NCBI RefSeq assembly: GCF_003255815.1
Contig: NW_020258004.1
Span: 1-64,000 of the forward strand
Direction of reading: 5' to 3'
DNA: 64,000 bases
From: Theropithecus gelada
Taxonomy: Eukaryota; Chordata; Mammalia; Primates; Cercopithecidae
Position 1 is the stretch's first letter; each line of letters opens with the position of its first letter. A model generated the notes under the pieces. That model did not search any database. It was not told where the DNA came from and worked only from the letters and a program-made list of their open reading frames with translations. This document shows positions 44,001 through 56,749 of this stretch, piece by piece. A program made the position numbers and the translations under genes.

Positions 44001-44299
44001 ATGAAAGAAACTCTCCTTAACCCACAGAACTTGATTTTGTCCTGTATTCTAACAGCTAAACACTCCAACAGTAAAAATAACCTTCAGGTGTTTACTGCCT
44101 TGAATAAACTCCATTAAATGACTCCTTCAATGTCATACTCTCCTTTGTTCTTCTAAAGGAATATTTGACGTCCTTATATTTCAAATGTTTGCTGTGATTC
44201 CCTTGTTTTACAAATGTTTATTTAACTCTCCTTTCAAATGTGTATTCGACTTTTTCACTACGGTCTCCTAAATTTGAGAAATGAACATTTCCACTGATT
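44001..44299. other. Unassigned stretch
   Basis: No recognised feature. Confidence 0.45.
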
Positions 44300-44466
44300 T
44301 CAAGGTAGTGTGTTATAAACAATTTTGTCATAGTCACCGGACTCTGGCTGGTGGTGGTCAGTCCCATCACTTCCTCCCCCAAAGTGACAAATGCCATGCT
44401 TCATCTTTGCCCACCACACATTGGCGTAGCCTTGGCATAACCTGAAACAGAGCAGGTCCTGAAAAA
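44300..44466 (-). other. Exon-like open segment on the minus strand, unverified
   Basis: On the minus strand, ctcttgtttttcag at about 44464-44477 resembles a splice acceptor. It is followed by an open segment of about 52 codons reading DLLCFRLCQGYANVWWAK and ending in IVYNTLP before a stop. Base composition is more balanced than its surroundings. No donor site or matching neighbour exon was found, and an old LTR could give the same look. Confidence 0.15.
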
Positions 44467-44515
44467 CAAGAGGTGAGCTACAAGACATAGACCATCTACA
44501 GGTGGAAAAACGCAT

Positions 44516-46400
44516 AATGTCTTACTTTCCAGAAAATCTCCCCTGAAGAGTTTTCAGTTCACATGGTTTCATCATTTTAGGTAGAATCATACTAAGGCCA
44601 TCCTCTGTGTTTGCTTGTTCTTCTGACTTGCTTGTTCTCTGTTATCTCTCTCCATCACTCGACATAATTTCTGTGAAGTTTCATAAATGATTTTTTTCTA
44701 AGCAGCCTATTTTTATCCTTACTCAAGATCCACCTTTTACGGATGTTCCCATGTCCAACAATCAGAAGATAGAGTGTTCTTTACCTGCACAGTTACTTTC
44801 AATCAAATGGACCCCATTCTGCATTAATTTGGTGTACCAGGGATGAGCCAACGTATTCTCTTGATGGCTTTTAGAACTATCACGACCTGAATCAGCTAAG
44901 AGAATTCTTTTTTTCCTAATAGAAAAATTCTATTATAGCCAAATGGAGCCTGATATCTATGGCAAAAGGCATACAAAAGAAAGCCAACTCGTAATTGACT
45001 CCCACTCAGGTGACCAGGAGAGGCTGCAAGTCTCACTAAGTATAGAGTTAGACAGAGAAACAGAGACAGAAATAGATACACAAAGAAAAAGAGAGAGAGA
45101 GAGAGAATTTAGAGACAAACTTGCAAAAGTATCTAAAAAGCCCCCAGGGGCAAAAGTCCTAACCCTCGCATCTTGGAGGAGGCTCAGGTCCCTTCACCAG
45201 GCTATGCTAGGGAGCGTGGACTCCTGTGAAACACCTGGCGTTGATAAATCACTGCCCAGCTACCTCAGTAGCCTTTGTGCTTTGTTTCTAGACTTATAAC
45301 CACCCTTGCAGTGAGTCCCTACAAGCTTCCAGATCTCCCTCCTCAGGGATGCCAAGAAAGGTTCTGTGAAATCACCTCAATATTAGATTAAATATTCAAA
45401 TATTCAAAACATAATTATTGAAGTTTCTAAACCCTAAGGGGGTCACTCCCTCAGAAATAATAGCCAAGGCTGGCCACCTCACTTACAGCAAATGGAACAA
45501 AAACTGATCCCCAGGAAGTCTGTTTTTCAGAAATTAAAATGATCTGCTGTCCATTCCTCCACTTTTAAATAATTGGAAGTAAATCAAAATAAACTCTCTC
45601 CTCAAGTAAGCCTAAATTACAAAGGACAGTGGAATAGAAAAAATGATTCATATAGCAGAAAACAGTGAGTACGTGCTTAAATCCAAACAGGTATAACTGT
45701 GAGCAGCACTGCTTTCACTTGTAAACTAGTATCTCTTTTATATTGAAGAAAGACTGTATTATCCTAAAAAATGAAATAAACAACCTACTTGAACAAGTAT
45801 AAACATATTATAAACCTATTGAATTACAGATGATGTTGAGAATTTCTTAAGACTTTTATGAATTGTCTGGAAAGTGGCACTCCAAATTCATTACCATATA
45901 AAATTTCTATTTTAAAAATGTATATAGTTAAAAAGTATTAAATGTGTTGAATCTTATAGAATATTTTGTTTGACTGTAACAGTGGATTTTTTTTTTAACC
46001 ACAAAGATACTGAAAGTCTATGTATGAAACTAAAAAATACATAAAATAATTCTCATTTGTTTCCTAGCAGAGTCTTAAGCTCAAAAAAATAAACAAATAA
46101 AAAATTAAAAAAAAAAAAAAACAGTTACTATCTTTGGTCTGATAAAGTCCAGCTACAGTTAAGAGATTGATTATAGATTAGAGCCTGAGGTCAGGCTCTG
46201 AAAGTGAGTAAAAAGGAGGCGGGAGGAAGAAATAGTGTCAGTTTAACATCTACAAATAGCAAAAACTTCAGTTCTAGAAAACTGGGAAAGGAGGCAACCT
46301 AATTACCTCTTTCTTCTTTAATGAAATATTCAATTTTATTTTATTTCCAAAACATTCATTGCAATTGGGAGGAGTTTTGTGTCTTGTTTGAGTTAAATGC
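44516..46400. other. Unassigned stretch of about 1.9 kb
   Basis: No gene recognised. The 118-codon frame at 44943-45299 owes a run of charged residues to a (GA)n tract (45091-45106) and is probably non-coding. Confidence 0.45.
45091..45106. repeat. (GA)8 microsatellite
   Basis: Eight GA units in a purine-rich context. Confidence 0.92.
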
Positions 46401-46420
46401 CTTGTTAGAAAAAATTTATC

Positions 46421-46720
46421 AAGCCAGGCATAATGCCTCACGCCCATAATCCCAAAACTTTGGAAGGCTGAGGTAGGTGACTCACCTGAGGTCAGGAGCT
46501 CAAGACCAGCCTAGCCAACATGGTGAAACCTCGCCTCTACTAAAAATACAAAAATTAGCCGGGCGTGGTGGCAGGTGCCTGTAATCCCAGGTATTGGAGA
46601 GGCTGAGGCAGGAGAATCACTTGAACCCAGGAGACGAAGGTTGCAGTGAGCTGAGATCACGTCAATGCACTCCAGCCTGGGTGACAGAGTGAGACTCTAT
46701 CTCAAAAAAAAGAAGAAAAA
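46421..46720 (+). mobile_element. AluS-like element
   Basis: Full-length Alu from aagccaggcataatgcctcac to A-rich tail. Approximate target duplication agaaaaaatttatc (46407-46420) and agaaaaaattatc (46721-46733). Confidence 0.95.
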
Positions 46721-46814
46721 AGAAAAAATTATCTAATACATAGAAATGGAAATAAAGAAAAAGGATGGCTGTGTGCTCTTTCATTATCATACTGGAACAT
46801 AGTCTACAAAGTCA

Positions 46815-47145
46815 TCGGGTCTGGCACAGTGGCTCACGCCTGTAATACTAGCACTTTGGGAGGCCCACATGGGTGGATCATTTGAGTCCAGGAGTTCAAG
46901 ACCAGTATGGGCAAAATGGAGAAACTTCGTCTCTATAAAAATAAATAAATAAATAAATTAGCTGGGCATCGTGGTACATACCTGTAGTACCAGCTACTCT
47001 GGACCCTGAGGTGGGAGGATCACTTCAGCCTGGGAGGTCAAGGCTGTGGTGAGCCGTAATCAGCCACTGTACTCTAGCGTAGACGACAGAGTGAGACCTT
47101 GTCTCAAAAAATTAATTCAATTCAATTAAAATGAAACAAAAATTT
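46815..47145 (+). mobile_element. AluJ-like element
   Basis: Old Alu from cgggtctggcacagtggctc. It has an (aaat)n expansion of the middle A-rich linker (46939-46958) and AluJ-type 'ttgagtccaggagttcaagacc', 'ggaggtcaaggctgtggtg'. caaagtca at 46807-46814 and 47146-47153 may be the target duplication. Confidence 0.93.
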
Positions 47146-47153
47146 CAAAGTCA

Positions 47154-49554
47154 GCTGACTTTAGTTGACTATTTACCATTGATTAAAGTCCAGACTTCGT
47201 AAAGCTAGTTATTAACTTGTAGACAATTGATAACTTGTAAATAATTTTTGTTTGGTAAGGATGTAGATAATTTCTGCTCTGTAGAAAATATAAACCTAAA
47301 GGTTAAGACTTTATTTTCCTGTTTTTCACCTAATTTCATGCTCATATTTCAGCATTCTTTTCTGAATCTTCCTTCGACCCCAGCTTTGTATCCTGCTGGC
47401 TCCCTCACTGATGAGTTAAATAAATCTTTGACTCACTACATATTTACGCAAGAATTATGTTAACAATTTGAGTAGTATATTTTGACATCATTAAATTTCA
47501 AACAATGGTTTAAAAATATTGCATAGTAAGAATAAAATTTCTATTGGTTTACATTAATTTTAAAGAACATAATTTTACATTATACTCTACAGTTACAAAT
47601 GTAATTAGTACAGGATATGAAATTGGAAATCTCAGGCACAGCATAGTTGTTTCCAGACAAGAATTTGAAGTTCTGTACCAAAACTAAAGAGCCAATTAAT
47701 GCTTTATGTCAATATCATGTAAAAGATGACATTTCCTTTTCTTTGAAATGAATTGCAATTGAAATGTGTTATAATTGTAAACGTCAGTGTCCTTTACAAA
47801 TATCATTCTAACAGGTCCCAGATAATCTAAAAATTACATTTATCCATAGAAGTCTTTCCACCTGAATTTCTCAAGTATAAAATCTTTCACATTTTCCAGT
47901 CATTTTTAAACCAATTGCATTTTATTTTGATATGCCTTTGATATGTTTTATAATATTCTTAGATTTTAGAATCTGAATTCAGTAGTGCTAAGGTAATAAG
48001 GTATCTACTTGTGTTTATCAAAAAGCTTCTGAAAAACTGGCATTGTACATTAGACCTTTCATTAAACTAAAGATATCAATAATATATATGCAGTAGGTTT
48101 ACTTTTGACCCATAATTCTAGGCAAATCTAAGTACCTCTATATCCATCTTTTGTTCTTTGATAATTACATGAATCGTAATATATGGGGTATTGCCTTGAG
48201 ATCCCAGGTGCAAAATTAAAGATTGACTTGTACTGAATTAATATGATCCTAATTGTGAGATCTGGATTTCTATACTGTAAACTTGGTATATCAATTTAAG
48301 TCATGACTTGTTGAGTTCTTGAGGGGATATTATACATTAGAAAAATTTTCTTTTAATTTAGCTCAGAAAAGGAAACAAAATAAATTTAAAAGCTTGGAAG
48401 ATACAGATATTATTTAGCAGAGTTTAAAATATATTTAATTGAATGTATAAAACACACAGATTCTGATATTACTAAAAAGTCAGTAATATATATGAAGATG
48501 TAATGTATATGCAGTCATGATTATGTTTTCATTAAAGATACTGGTGATACTATAATGTACAAACTTTTGAAGACCAAGCTATTTACATTTTATTTTATCA
48601 CATGGCAGAGCAATTTCTTCTCTCTCCCAGTAGTTGACGATAGCCACCAAGAAAAGACGAGTAGCTAACAGCTCCTACTCTTAGAATTTATATAATTATC
48701 TGTAAGAATGCCAAAGCCTCAAATTGAAAGCTAATGAAAATAACTGAACCAAACTATCCATCACTAAGTAATTATGCAGCCACACAAAGACTATATACTT
48801 TCCAGAACAAAGTAATTTGATTGCAAATCCTTAGAGTAATGCAATTTATAAACAAAAGGAAATACACAGACATGTTTGAACTTCATTCCAGCAGTTTTAT
48901 TGTTTGTATTAATGTTGTACTTTTATCTTGGCACTATGGTGTTATTAGTAAATATTAATAATTATTATTATGCATTTAGTGAAGTAAATAACTATTTATA
49001 TTGACTTTGTTAGGAACCTAGAGCTCCATAAGATTTATCATATACTATATATCATATAGGAGAAAATAAAGAAGGTAGTATTTTATAATTGAGAATTAAA
49101 ATTGGAACTGATAGATTGAGTTTAGAAATTTCCCATAAGCAATATGCCTTTGAAGCAAGATGATCTCATGTCTTTACAGAGAATCTTAAAACAAACAAAC
49201 AAAAAAAAAAAACTTGTTTTTTAGCTTTGTACACTGAATATCCCAGAAATAATGCCACTCTAACAAAGCACGCTTCAGGTTCTGGCATCCAATACCTTTT
49301 TGCCAGGCTTCTTAGACACATGACTGATGCTGTATTTGAGGCAAGAAGGTATAAAGTGAATGAAGATGACCCTACTGTGCCAAAAAGCTAGAAAACTTTC
49401 AAAGTTTATGAGATCATGTCAAAATTACAACAAAGTCAATCTAAATGGGGCTTCCATTGGCCAAAGTTGTGATCATTGAGCATCAAAAAGACAAAACTGA
49501 CTGACGTTGACTGCCATACATCAAATCTGAAGAGCCATAAATCCACAATTATAC
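47154..49554. other. Unassigned stretch of about 2.4 kb
   Basis: AT-rich, no gene recognised. 49240-49554 is more balanced in composition and could be an unrecognised old repeat leading into the tandem duplication. Confidence 0.45.
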
Positions 49555-49842
49555 ATGGAAAAGAAAAAGCTAACACAAAATAACCTAAGAAGGGAGAAGA
49601 GAAAAAATGTATTTCTATTTCGTTTTGTATTAAATCAAGTTGATATTATTGAATCATTTATTATGATGAATATATAAATAAGTAAATGTAAATACATCAA
49701 TGGAAAAGAAAAAGCTAACAAAATAACCTAAGAAGGAAGAAGAGAAAAAATGTATTTCTATTTTGTTTTGTATTAAATCAAGATGATATTATTGACTCAT
49801 TTATTATGATGAATATACAAATAAGTAAATGTAAATACATCA
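49555..49842. repeat. Tandem duplication, two units of about 145 bp
   Basis: Unit 1 is 49555-49699 and unit 2 is 49700-49842. Both start atggaaaagaaaaagctaac and end gtaaatgtaaatacatca. I count about five substitutions and one 2-bp deletion between them, roughly 96% identity. There is no spacer. Confidence 0.93.
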
Positions 49843-51479
49843 ATTATAAGTCTTTTTCTGATTCTAGGGAAATATCATTAGCAAGATTCCATAAGGCATG
49901 ACCTGGAGTCAGGCAAAGCCACATAAAATGTTTAAAAAGTAATTAAAATAATAAGTGTTTTAAAGGAATGGTATGATCCAAAGAATAGAGAAAAATGCAA
50001 GATTTCATCAAATCCCCAGACTATATTTCTCAGGAGTGAGGAAGAGATTGATTTAGGTGGAAACTGCAGACTCATACAATTAATAAAAAGAATTCAGCTA
50101 TAAAAATAATGCAATTTCAGGACTATAGGTTTCACCACTCTCTTGAAGTTATAGAATAATTGGCATAATAACTGCAAATAGGATTCAGCACATTTTTTAA
50201 AAGAGCATATGTGTAGTGTACAACCCTATACACCACAACATGTAAGCCTGGAAGAACTACATGGAGGCACAGGACAAATAACTTCAGGACTCTGACATAA
50301 ATTGGAAAAACTATTGGGTTAACAGTGGCTACAGGATTCACTCCATCTTGCCCTCACGTGCAGTTGTAGTTTGCTGCTGCCTACCAAAAAGATCCTTCTT
50401 ACTTACTTCTCATCATGTCCATCTTCTCCAGTGTCTCTTACAGTGAACAATGACAGTATTTTAAAAGGCAGAGGTAAGGCTAAATAATGTAACAGTATAA
50501 ATATGTATATTTTTATATGCAAAGAGGAAAGAATATGATGATAAGATTAGTTCCCCTATAATCAAAATAAACTTGCAATATATGTTCTAAAATTTAAAAT
50601 CTCAATTATATTTTTTAAAATCCTTAATTTTTACTCTATGTAACACACTTCATGAGCCCTTCAAAGTCGTATTGCTCCTTGTTCTTCCAAATAGTAACAA
50701 CTCCAGTTGTTTTCAAAGTATATATACAGTTATTTTGACACCTATATTTACTTTATGGTGTGTCCCTGGGTTTTGAATGTACATTTAATTTTTAAAAAAT
50801 CATATTTGATCTAATTTATTGTTAATAGTCTCATTTTCAAAATATTTATTTGAACCACTTTGAAACTGATGTCCTAAGAATTGAGGTGTCTGACTTCTGA
50901 TATGTGCTCTCTTCCTTCTTTCCTCCTGCATGAAGATTTTAAATAAATAATAAGAGCCATGTTTCCAAAAACCAGTAGATTCCAAATGTAATCTATACTT
51001 GTATCCATGGAAGAGTCTGGGAATAAAACCTACTATCCCATTGAGCAAGTGTTTGAAGACAGAGTGTGGAGCATTTCCCACAGACCTAATAAGTTCTATG
51101 GTATCTTTTTGTTAATAAGTAATGGTTCACTTGGTAGAATTTGGCATAGATCTTCCTTTCATTGTAACATACCCCTAGCACAAAGAGTGTGAAAAACCAC
51201 TTGTACAAAGAGTGTGAAAAAATCTTGATATTTATTGAAAGAGCCTAAAAATTGCTGAACAGCTGCTGAACAGCTCTAGTCATAGCACAAGGTTATTTTG
51301 CTATGTTAAATATTAATATTCTTATGGACTAGATCAAAATTAATCAATAATCAGAACTCAGACTTTGCACTTTGCACCATAAAGTTGGACAAAATGCTTC
51401 TTTAACTACTTTTGTATGCATTTTAAAAATAAGCAGGCTAAGTTTTGTCATTTTATCAATAAAATCTTTTTAAACTTAT
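49843..51479. other. Unassigned stretch
   Basis: No gene or family recognised. Minor repeats: acaaagagtgtgaaaaa twice at about 51180 and 51206, and gctgaacagct twice in tandem at 51254-51275. Confidence 0.45.
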
Positions 51480-51492
51480 CATGGGTTTATTT

Positions 51493-51803
51493 TTTTCTCT
51501 TTTTCTTTTTTTCTTTTTTTTTGGAGATGGAGTCTCGCTCTGTCACCCAGGCTGGAGTGCAGTGGCACTCAGCTGACGGCAAGCTCTGCCTCCCGGGTTC
51601 ACACCATTCTCCTGCCTCAGCCTCCCAAGTAGCGGGGACTACAGGCGCCCGCCACCACACCCAGCTAATTTTTTTGTATTTTTAGTAGAGACGGGATTTC
51701 ACCGTGTTAGCCAGGATGGTCTCGATCTCCTGACCTCAAGATCCAACCGCCTTGGCCTCCCAAAGTGCTGGGATTACAGGTGTAAGCCACCGCGCCTGGC
51801 CAC
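51493..51803 (-). mobile_element. AluY-like element
   Basis: Reverse-oriented Alu with T/C-rich tail and AluY-type 'caccgtgttagccaggatgg', 'cgatctcctgacctcaagatc'. Target duplication catgggtttattt (51480-51492) and catgggttgattt (51804-51816), one mismatch. Confidence 0.96.
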
Positions 51804-51849
51804 CATGGGTTGATTTCTAATCATGTAGTGTAACTTTTTAAAAATGCAT

Positions 51850-52030
51850 ATGCCCCTGGAGAGCCAAGAGACCGTAGTGTGACTTCTCTCAGCACTATAA
51901 TTATCTGTAGTACCTTGCACAAGTCATCCTGATTTTAACACTTTTAACTCTCATTCTCTTTCCTCAGAGTATTGTGATAAGATCAAACAAGAAAATATAC
52001 ATGATAGTGCTTCAAAAAGTTAAAAACTAA
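51850..52030 (+). mobile_element. MIR fossil
   Basis: 'accttgcacaagtcatcctg', 'ctctttcctcagagtattgtg', 'gatagtgcttcaaaaagtt' fit the MIR 3' half. Confidence 0.55.
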
Positions 52031-52124
52031 TAAGGCTACACTTCTCAACCATTCTTTTACTACCAAAGTTCGCATAACAGATGACATTTACATACACTGT
52101 CTACTCCTATAGGAATATTTATGT

Positions 52125-52345
52125 ATTTTACAAACACAGCACTTACTATATTCCAGACACTGTTCTTAGCAATTAGTAAATAACAATGCATTTAATCCAC
52201 AACTTCCTATGAAATATCTATCATTATGATTCCTATTTTACAGATGAGAAACTGAGGCATGCAGAGGTCACATGGCTTGTCCAAGGTCATGCAGATAGTT
52301 GAGTTACAGATCTAAAATTCAAATCTAGCACTATGGCTCCACAGC
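52125..52345 (-). mobile_element. MIR fossil
   Basis: 'tattccagacactgttcttagc', 'cctattttacagatgagaaactg', 'cttgtccaaggtcatgcag' are strong reverse-complemented MIR landmarks. Confidence 0.8.
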
Positions 52346-53159
52346 TACTACAAGAAACTGTCTCTAATGAAAACAAAGTGAATTATTGTTGCAGTTTCTG
52401 TTTATTGTTTGTTTTTGAGATTGTAGCAGTTAAACAGGCAAAGTCACATGAGGGTTGACATCAACTACTTGAGGACTCTAAAGTGTCATTTTTCATGGAA
52501 ACAAAGAAGCTCTATTTAAAGTTTAAACCTTTTCTGAAATTGCAAGATTTTAAACCAGCTCCCCTTCAGCTAATAATAATAAAACAATCACTTGACAGGC
52601 ACATGACACAGAGGAAAAGAGGAAAGATTCTGGAGTTAAACTTCACAACAATTTAGTTCCAAAATTTTCGAAAGGTCTTGTAATTGTTGGTCATGAGTGT
52701 TAAGGTCAAAGAATAATTTTTGTGATTTTCCTTGTTCAAGACCTGCTGCTGAATCATTTCCCACAGGTTCAAGTTCCCTAGAACATCTCATCTATCTGTT
52801 CCACAAGGGAGAAAAAAAAAAATAAGCAGAGAACAGAGTAATGCTTCTCAGATGATAAAATTCCTGTGGCTTATTTTCTCTTCTTAATCAGAAAGCAGTA
52901 AATTTTCACTCATAAAAAAATAAAATGAAACCCTTGTTCCTAGGCAGCAGTCCTAGTGGTACCTGCTGGTCAGATGTTTAGCAAAATTTAGTACTGATGG
53001 ATTTCCTCTTCAGCTAGAATTGCCACTAGCAGCAATTTCATTTTATGCATATTTCAGCAAGGTAATTTTTCAGAAATGATACCTCAACAGCCTTGCATCC
53101 TTAACAGAAACATGAGTTTTAAACACTGCAGCAAAACCAAAGCGTAATTTCATAGTTAT
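52346..53159. other. Unassigned stretch
   Basis: No gene or family recognised. Confidence 0.45.
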
Positions 53160-54290
53160 TACTACACAACAAACATGCATGTTAGTGAATGCGTACTAAG
53201 TGCCAGGCTCTGCACTCATCAGGAGAGACCATGACAAGCCAAAGACCACATCCTAAAAGAGGTTTCACAGCAGCAATGGAAACAGTTGTAGGAGTAAATA
53301 ACAACAGAACAATGTGATTCGTGGACTGACATGAGCATATAAAACACTGTGGAAACACTGCAGGTGAACAGCTCCATCATCCTGAGGAATCACTGATGAG
53401 ATGACCTTTACTTTTGCCTTGAAGGGCAGTAGAATTTTAATAGGTGGAGAAGGGTGGCAGAAGGTGTCGATATTTCAAGGAGGAAGAACAGTACGAGAAG
53501 GGCAGAGATGAATGAAAGGCAATAATTTGTTTGTGGAACTGATGATAATTCTTAGTGGCTGGAGAATAGTACCCAGGGGAAGAGGTTGGTGAGGAATGAG
53601 GCCCGAGAGGTGCAGGTACATGTAGACGACTCGTGAAGAACCTTGTCAGGCATTTTAAGGAGTTTATATTTTATTCCACAGGCAAATAGGAGCTGTTATT
53701 GTTGTGTGTATATGTGTATGTTTTTAAGTTTAAAAGCCAGCCAAATAACATAAAAAATTATGGTTTTAGAATATCACTCTGGTTGTAGTGTCAAGGTTAG
53801 AGTAAAAGAAGAAATTAGAGACAGGAAAGCTTGTTGGGGGAGTGTTATACAATAATTCTAGTGGAAGATAATGAGGGAGTAGCCAAGGACATCAAGAAGG
53901 TGGATTTAGGAACTCTTTATGATGTAGAATCAATAGGAGTCAGTGGCCATCAGGTTAGTTGAGATGAGAAAAAGGATGACTCACAGGTTTGTGGTTTGGA
54001 TAATTGACACCACCAGTTAAGCTAGGGAGTATAGAAATAGATAGATTTACTCAGAAAGTAAACACTGAAAAAAGCATACCTGATCCCCATGCTCTATAAG
54101 AAGAAAAACAATTGGAAATAACTGAAACATAGTCTCTGAAGGGGTGTTTGAGTGCAAAGTGCACAGGGAGACAGGAGTAGGTAGCATAATCAGAAGCGGA
54201 GAAATGCTCAGAATAAGAGCAGTAAGAAGGAGCTATGATCCTGTAGAAGTCATAAGGCGGTAGAAGACACAGGGCATCAAAAACCATGAC
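53160..54290 (-). mobile_element. L2 LINE fossil
   Basis: Long reverse-complemented L2: 'gcgtactaagtgccaggctc', 'gagatgacctttacttttgcc', 'gaggaagaacagtacgag', 'ccttgtcaggcattttaagg', 'agtttatattttattccac', 'aatatcactctggttgtag', 'aggatgactcacaggtttg', 'ggataattgacaccaccag'. Small internal insertions; the left part is 3'-most. Confidence 0.72.
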
Positions 54291-55424
54291 AAAAGGAGAG
54301 TGAAGAGAAGTCCGCTGGTCAAGGTAAAAACAATAGAAGCAGAGACAATGCTCAGTGGGTCACTTTCATGTGGAGCCCCTCCAGAGTCAGGATGCTGGCT
54401 CCAAAGGGTACAGCTTCTAGAGTGGCCACTAGGTCAGCAGGAGTACTGTGTTAACTGCAGGACAACTGCTGTCCCCCAATGAGTCCTGACCACATGGCTG
54501 TTCCAGGTCTTCCAGGACTGTACAGAGAGCCCTCTATTCCTCTGCTCTGTCCCATGTATTCTAACAACAAACCCAGATAACTTGAATCAGCATGAGCACA
54601 TCCCTGTTTCTTAAAAAAAACAAACAAATGAACAAGAGCACAATGTGTAATGCCTTTGAGAGTTTCAGAGCAATTATACTTTTCAAATAGCAACTTATTT
54701 ATTTTCTTTCGCGTGTTTTTTACCATTTTATTTGGTTTTTCTACAAGCTTGCTACAGAAAAAGACATTTAAATCCTGTATATTATTTAAGTCCATGGCAT
54801 TGAATAATTTACTTGGCAAGCACTTCTAGAGATTTGATACAGTAGTACATGTTAACCCATCTGAAGGATAGGCCCTCTTAGAAATTAATTTCCAAAAAAG
54901 CTCATGTATTTGTGTTGACAATTTTATAATCATATGTGTATGATTTTAATGCCAAAGATATTTCAATACAAAAAGCTATTCTTCAGACACTGTACATTCC
55001 TGGTTAATTATATCTGTCCATAATTTCCAATGAGTTTTCTTCTCATGTTAAGTCAGAGGTAGCTGTAATTCCTGAGGCTTTATCTAAATCAAAATTAATA
55101 AAGAATTTGCTGTGGGAAGGTACAGAACAGATTATGTGGTTTCTTCAACAAGTAATCAATAAAGATAAAAAAGTAAAAATTATGAAACCCACAGATTAAA
55201 AGAAACTTAAAGTCATATTAATCATCATGTGTGTACCTGATTCAAATAATTTAAGTAAATTCAAATAAAATTTTAAATAAACATTAAAAACTGTGATTGA
55301 TGAGACATTTGGAAATTTTGATGACAAGAAGGAATCTTATTATTTTTTGGTAATGTGTTTGGTTATGTTTTTAAGAAAACAATTCTTGTCTTTTGGAAAC
55401 ACATACCAAGATTCGTTTCAAAAT
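54291..55424. other. Unassigned stretch
   Basis: No gene or family recognised. The minus-strand frame at 54451-54819 (122 codons) has no recognised domain. Confidence 0.45.
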
Positions 55425-55580
55425 AACACACGAGGTGAAAGAATGGGTGAGTGAGGACACAACTGGAAGAAGATTGGCCACGAGATGACAGCTGTTGAAG
55501 AGGGGTAAGGGATTCCTAAAACAATTCTGATTGCTCTTGCATATATTCTGAAATTTTCATCATAAAAACTTTTTAACATC
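55425..55580 (+). mobile_element. L1M 3'-UTR fragment
   Basis: 'ggaagaagattggccacgag', 'acagctgttgaagaggggtaag', 'tgaaattttcatcataaaaac' match the L1M 3' UTR. Confidence 0.65.
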
Positions 55581-55599
55581 AATGCAGAGCCGGAGGACT

Positions 55600-55880
55600 T
55601 GCATTTTCTGAACCGTGATATTACATAAGTGGGAGAATTTTGGCATCAGACTTCTTCCCCCAAATGTGTGTGTGTATGTGTGTGTATGTGGTGTGTAAAA
55701 ATATGATCGGAAACAAAATACCAACATAGTAGTGATTATATGTGGGTGGTATAATTCTAAGAAAACTTTTTAAAACTTTTCTACTTATCTAGATTATATT
55801 TTCTGTTCTTTCCTACACTGGATATATATGATACTGTAATCATATTTTTTCTTGCATTTTGCACAAATATTCATTATGCC
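55600..55880 (+). mobile_element. Second L1M-like 3'-end fragment with GT tract
   Basis: 'tagtagtgattatatgtggg' and a T-rich run to 55860 resemble an L1M 3' UTR. It contains an imperfect (GT)n tract at 55664-55696. Confidence 0.45.
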
Positions 55881-56214
55881 TGTGATGACAGATGAGATTA
55901 CAGTGCTTAAAGTATATTGCACAAATTGATTGATTTCCTTGAACTAAAATACGTGTATTGTATGTTGAGAGTTACTGAGACAATCAGACCCTAGCAGGCA
56001 TAAATATTTTCATTACTACTTCTTCCTTATTTCTTGACTCTCGCATTGAACATGGTATTGTTTCAACTGCTTTGAAATTTATACTTTTTTCATGATTTAC
56101 TTTAAATTACCACATTTTCATAAGGCAAATTCTAAATTTTCTGCCAAAAATACTGTTTCTTTCTTCCTCATGTTTAAGGTGTCAAGTTAATTCTTTTGAC
56201 AAGATGCATTTCCA
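55881..56214. other. Unassigned stretch
   Basis: No feature recognised. Confidence 0.45.
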
Positions 56215-56305
56215 GATATCTGTAACTTTAAAAACATTTATTGAGCATCAACTATGCTTAAGATACTGTACTGAGCACTGCAAAACATAAAAACATAAAC
56301 AACAT
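56215..56305 (-). mobile_element. L2 3'-end fragment
   Basis: 'aaacatttattgagcatcaac', 'actgtactgagcactgcaa' is the reverse-complemented L2 3' end. Later L2-like sequence at 56930-57110 may belong to the same copy, separated by insertions. Confidence 0.55.
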
Positions 56306-56314
56306 ATGTCAGTC

Positions 56315-56332
56315 CTCTCTCTCTCTCTCTCT
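56315..56332. repeat. (CT)9 microsatellite
   Basis: Nine CT units followed by a C-run. Confidence 0.93.
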
Positions 56333-56405
56333 CCCCCCATATATATAAACAAACACATAATTTTTGTGAGATTACATACGTATATTTTAAATACAATTTT
56401 ATATA

Positions 56406-56747
56406 CAGTCATGTGTTGCTTGACAACAGGGATATATTCTGAAAAATGCATTCTTAGGCAATGTCGTTGTCAGGCAAACAGGATAAAGTGTACTTGTTTA
56501 TACAAACCTAGATGGTATAACCTACTATACAGCTAGGCTATATGGTATAGCTCATTGCGCTTAGGCTACAAACCTGTACAGCATGTTACTGTGCAGAATA
56601 CTGTAGGCAGTTGTAACACAGTGATAAGTATTTGTGTATCTAAATATAGAAAACATACAGTAAAATTATGGTATTATAATCTTATGGGACCACCACAGTA
56701 TATGCAGTCTGTTGATGACCGAAACGTTGTTAGGTAGTGCATGATTG
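56406..56747 (+). mobile_element. Nonautonomous DNA transposon with inverted ends, TA target
   Basis: cagtcatgtgttgcttgaca at the left and, on the minus strand, caatcatgcactacctaaca at the right form terminal inverted repeats of about 22 bp (roughly 16 matches). tatata abuts both ends, so a TA duplication fits a Tc1/mariner (Tigger-like) element. Internal 'cctagatggtataacctac' and 'acaaacctgtacagcatgtt' recur in a common primate-old MER family. No transposase. Orientation is arbitrary. Confidence 0.8.
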
Positions 56748-56749
56748 TA

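Noticed and set aside
44943..45299. 118-codon frame with an RE/ET-rich charged segment
   Set aside because: The charged segment is the translation of a (GA)n tract and A/G-rich flanks, and no domain is recognisable.
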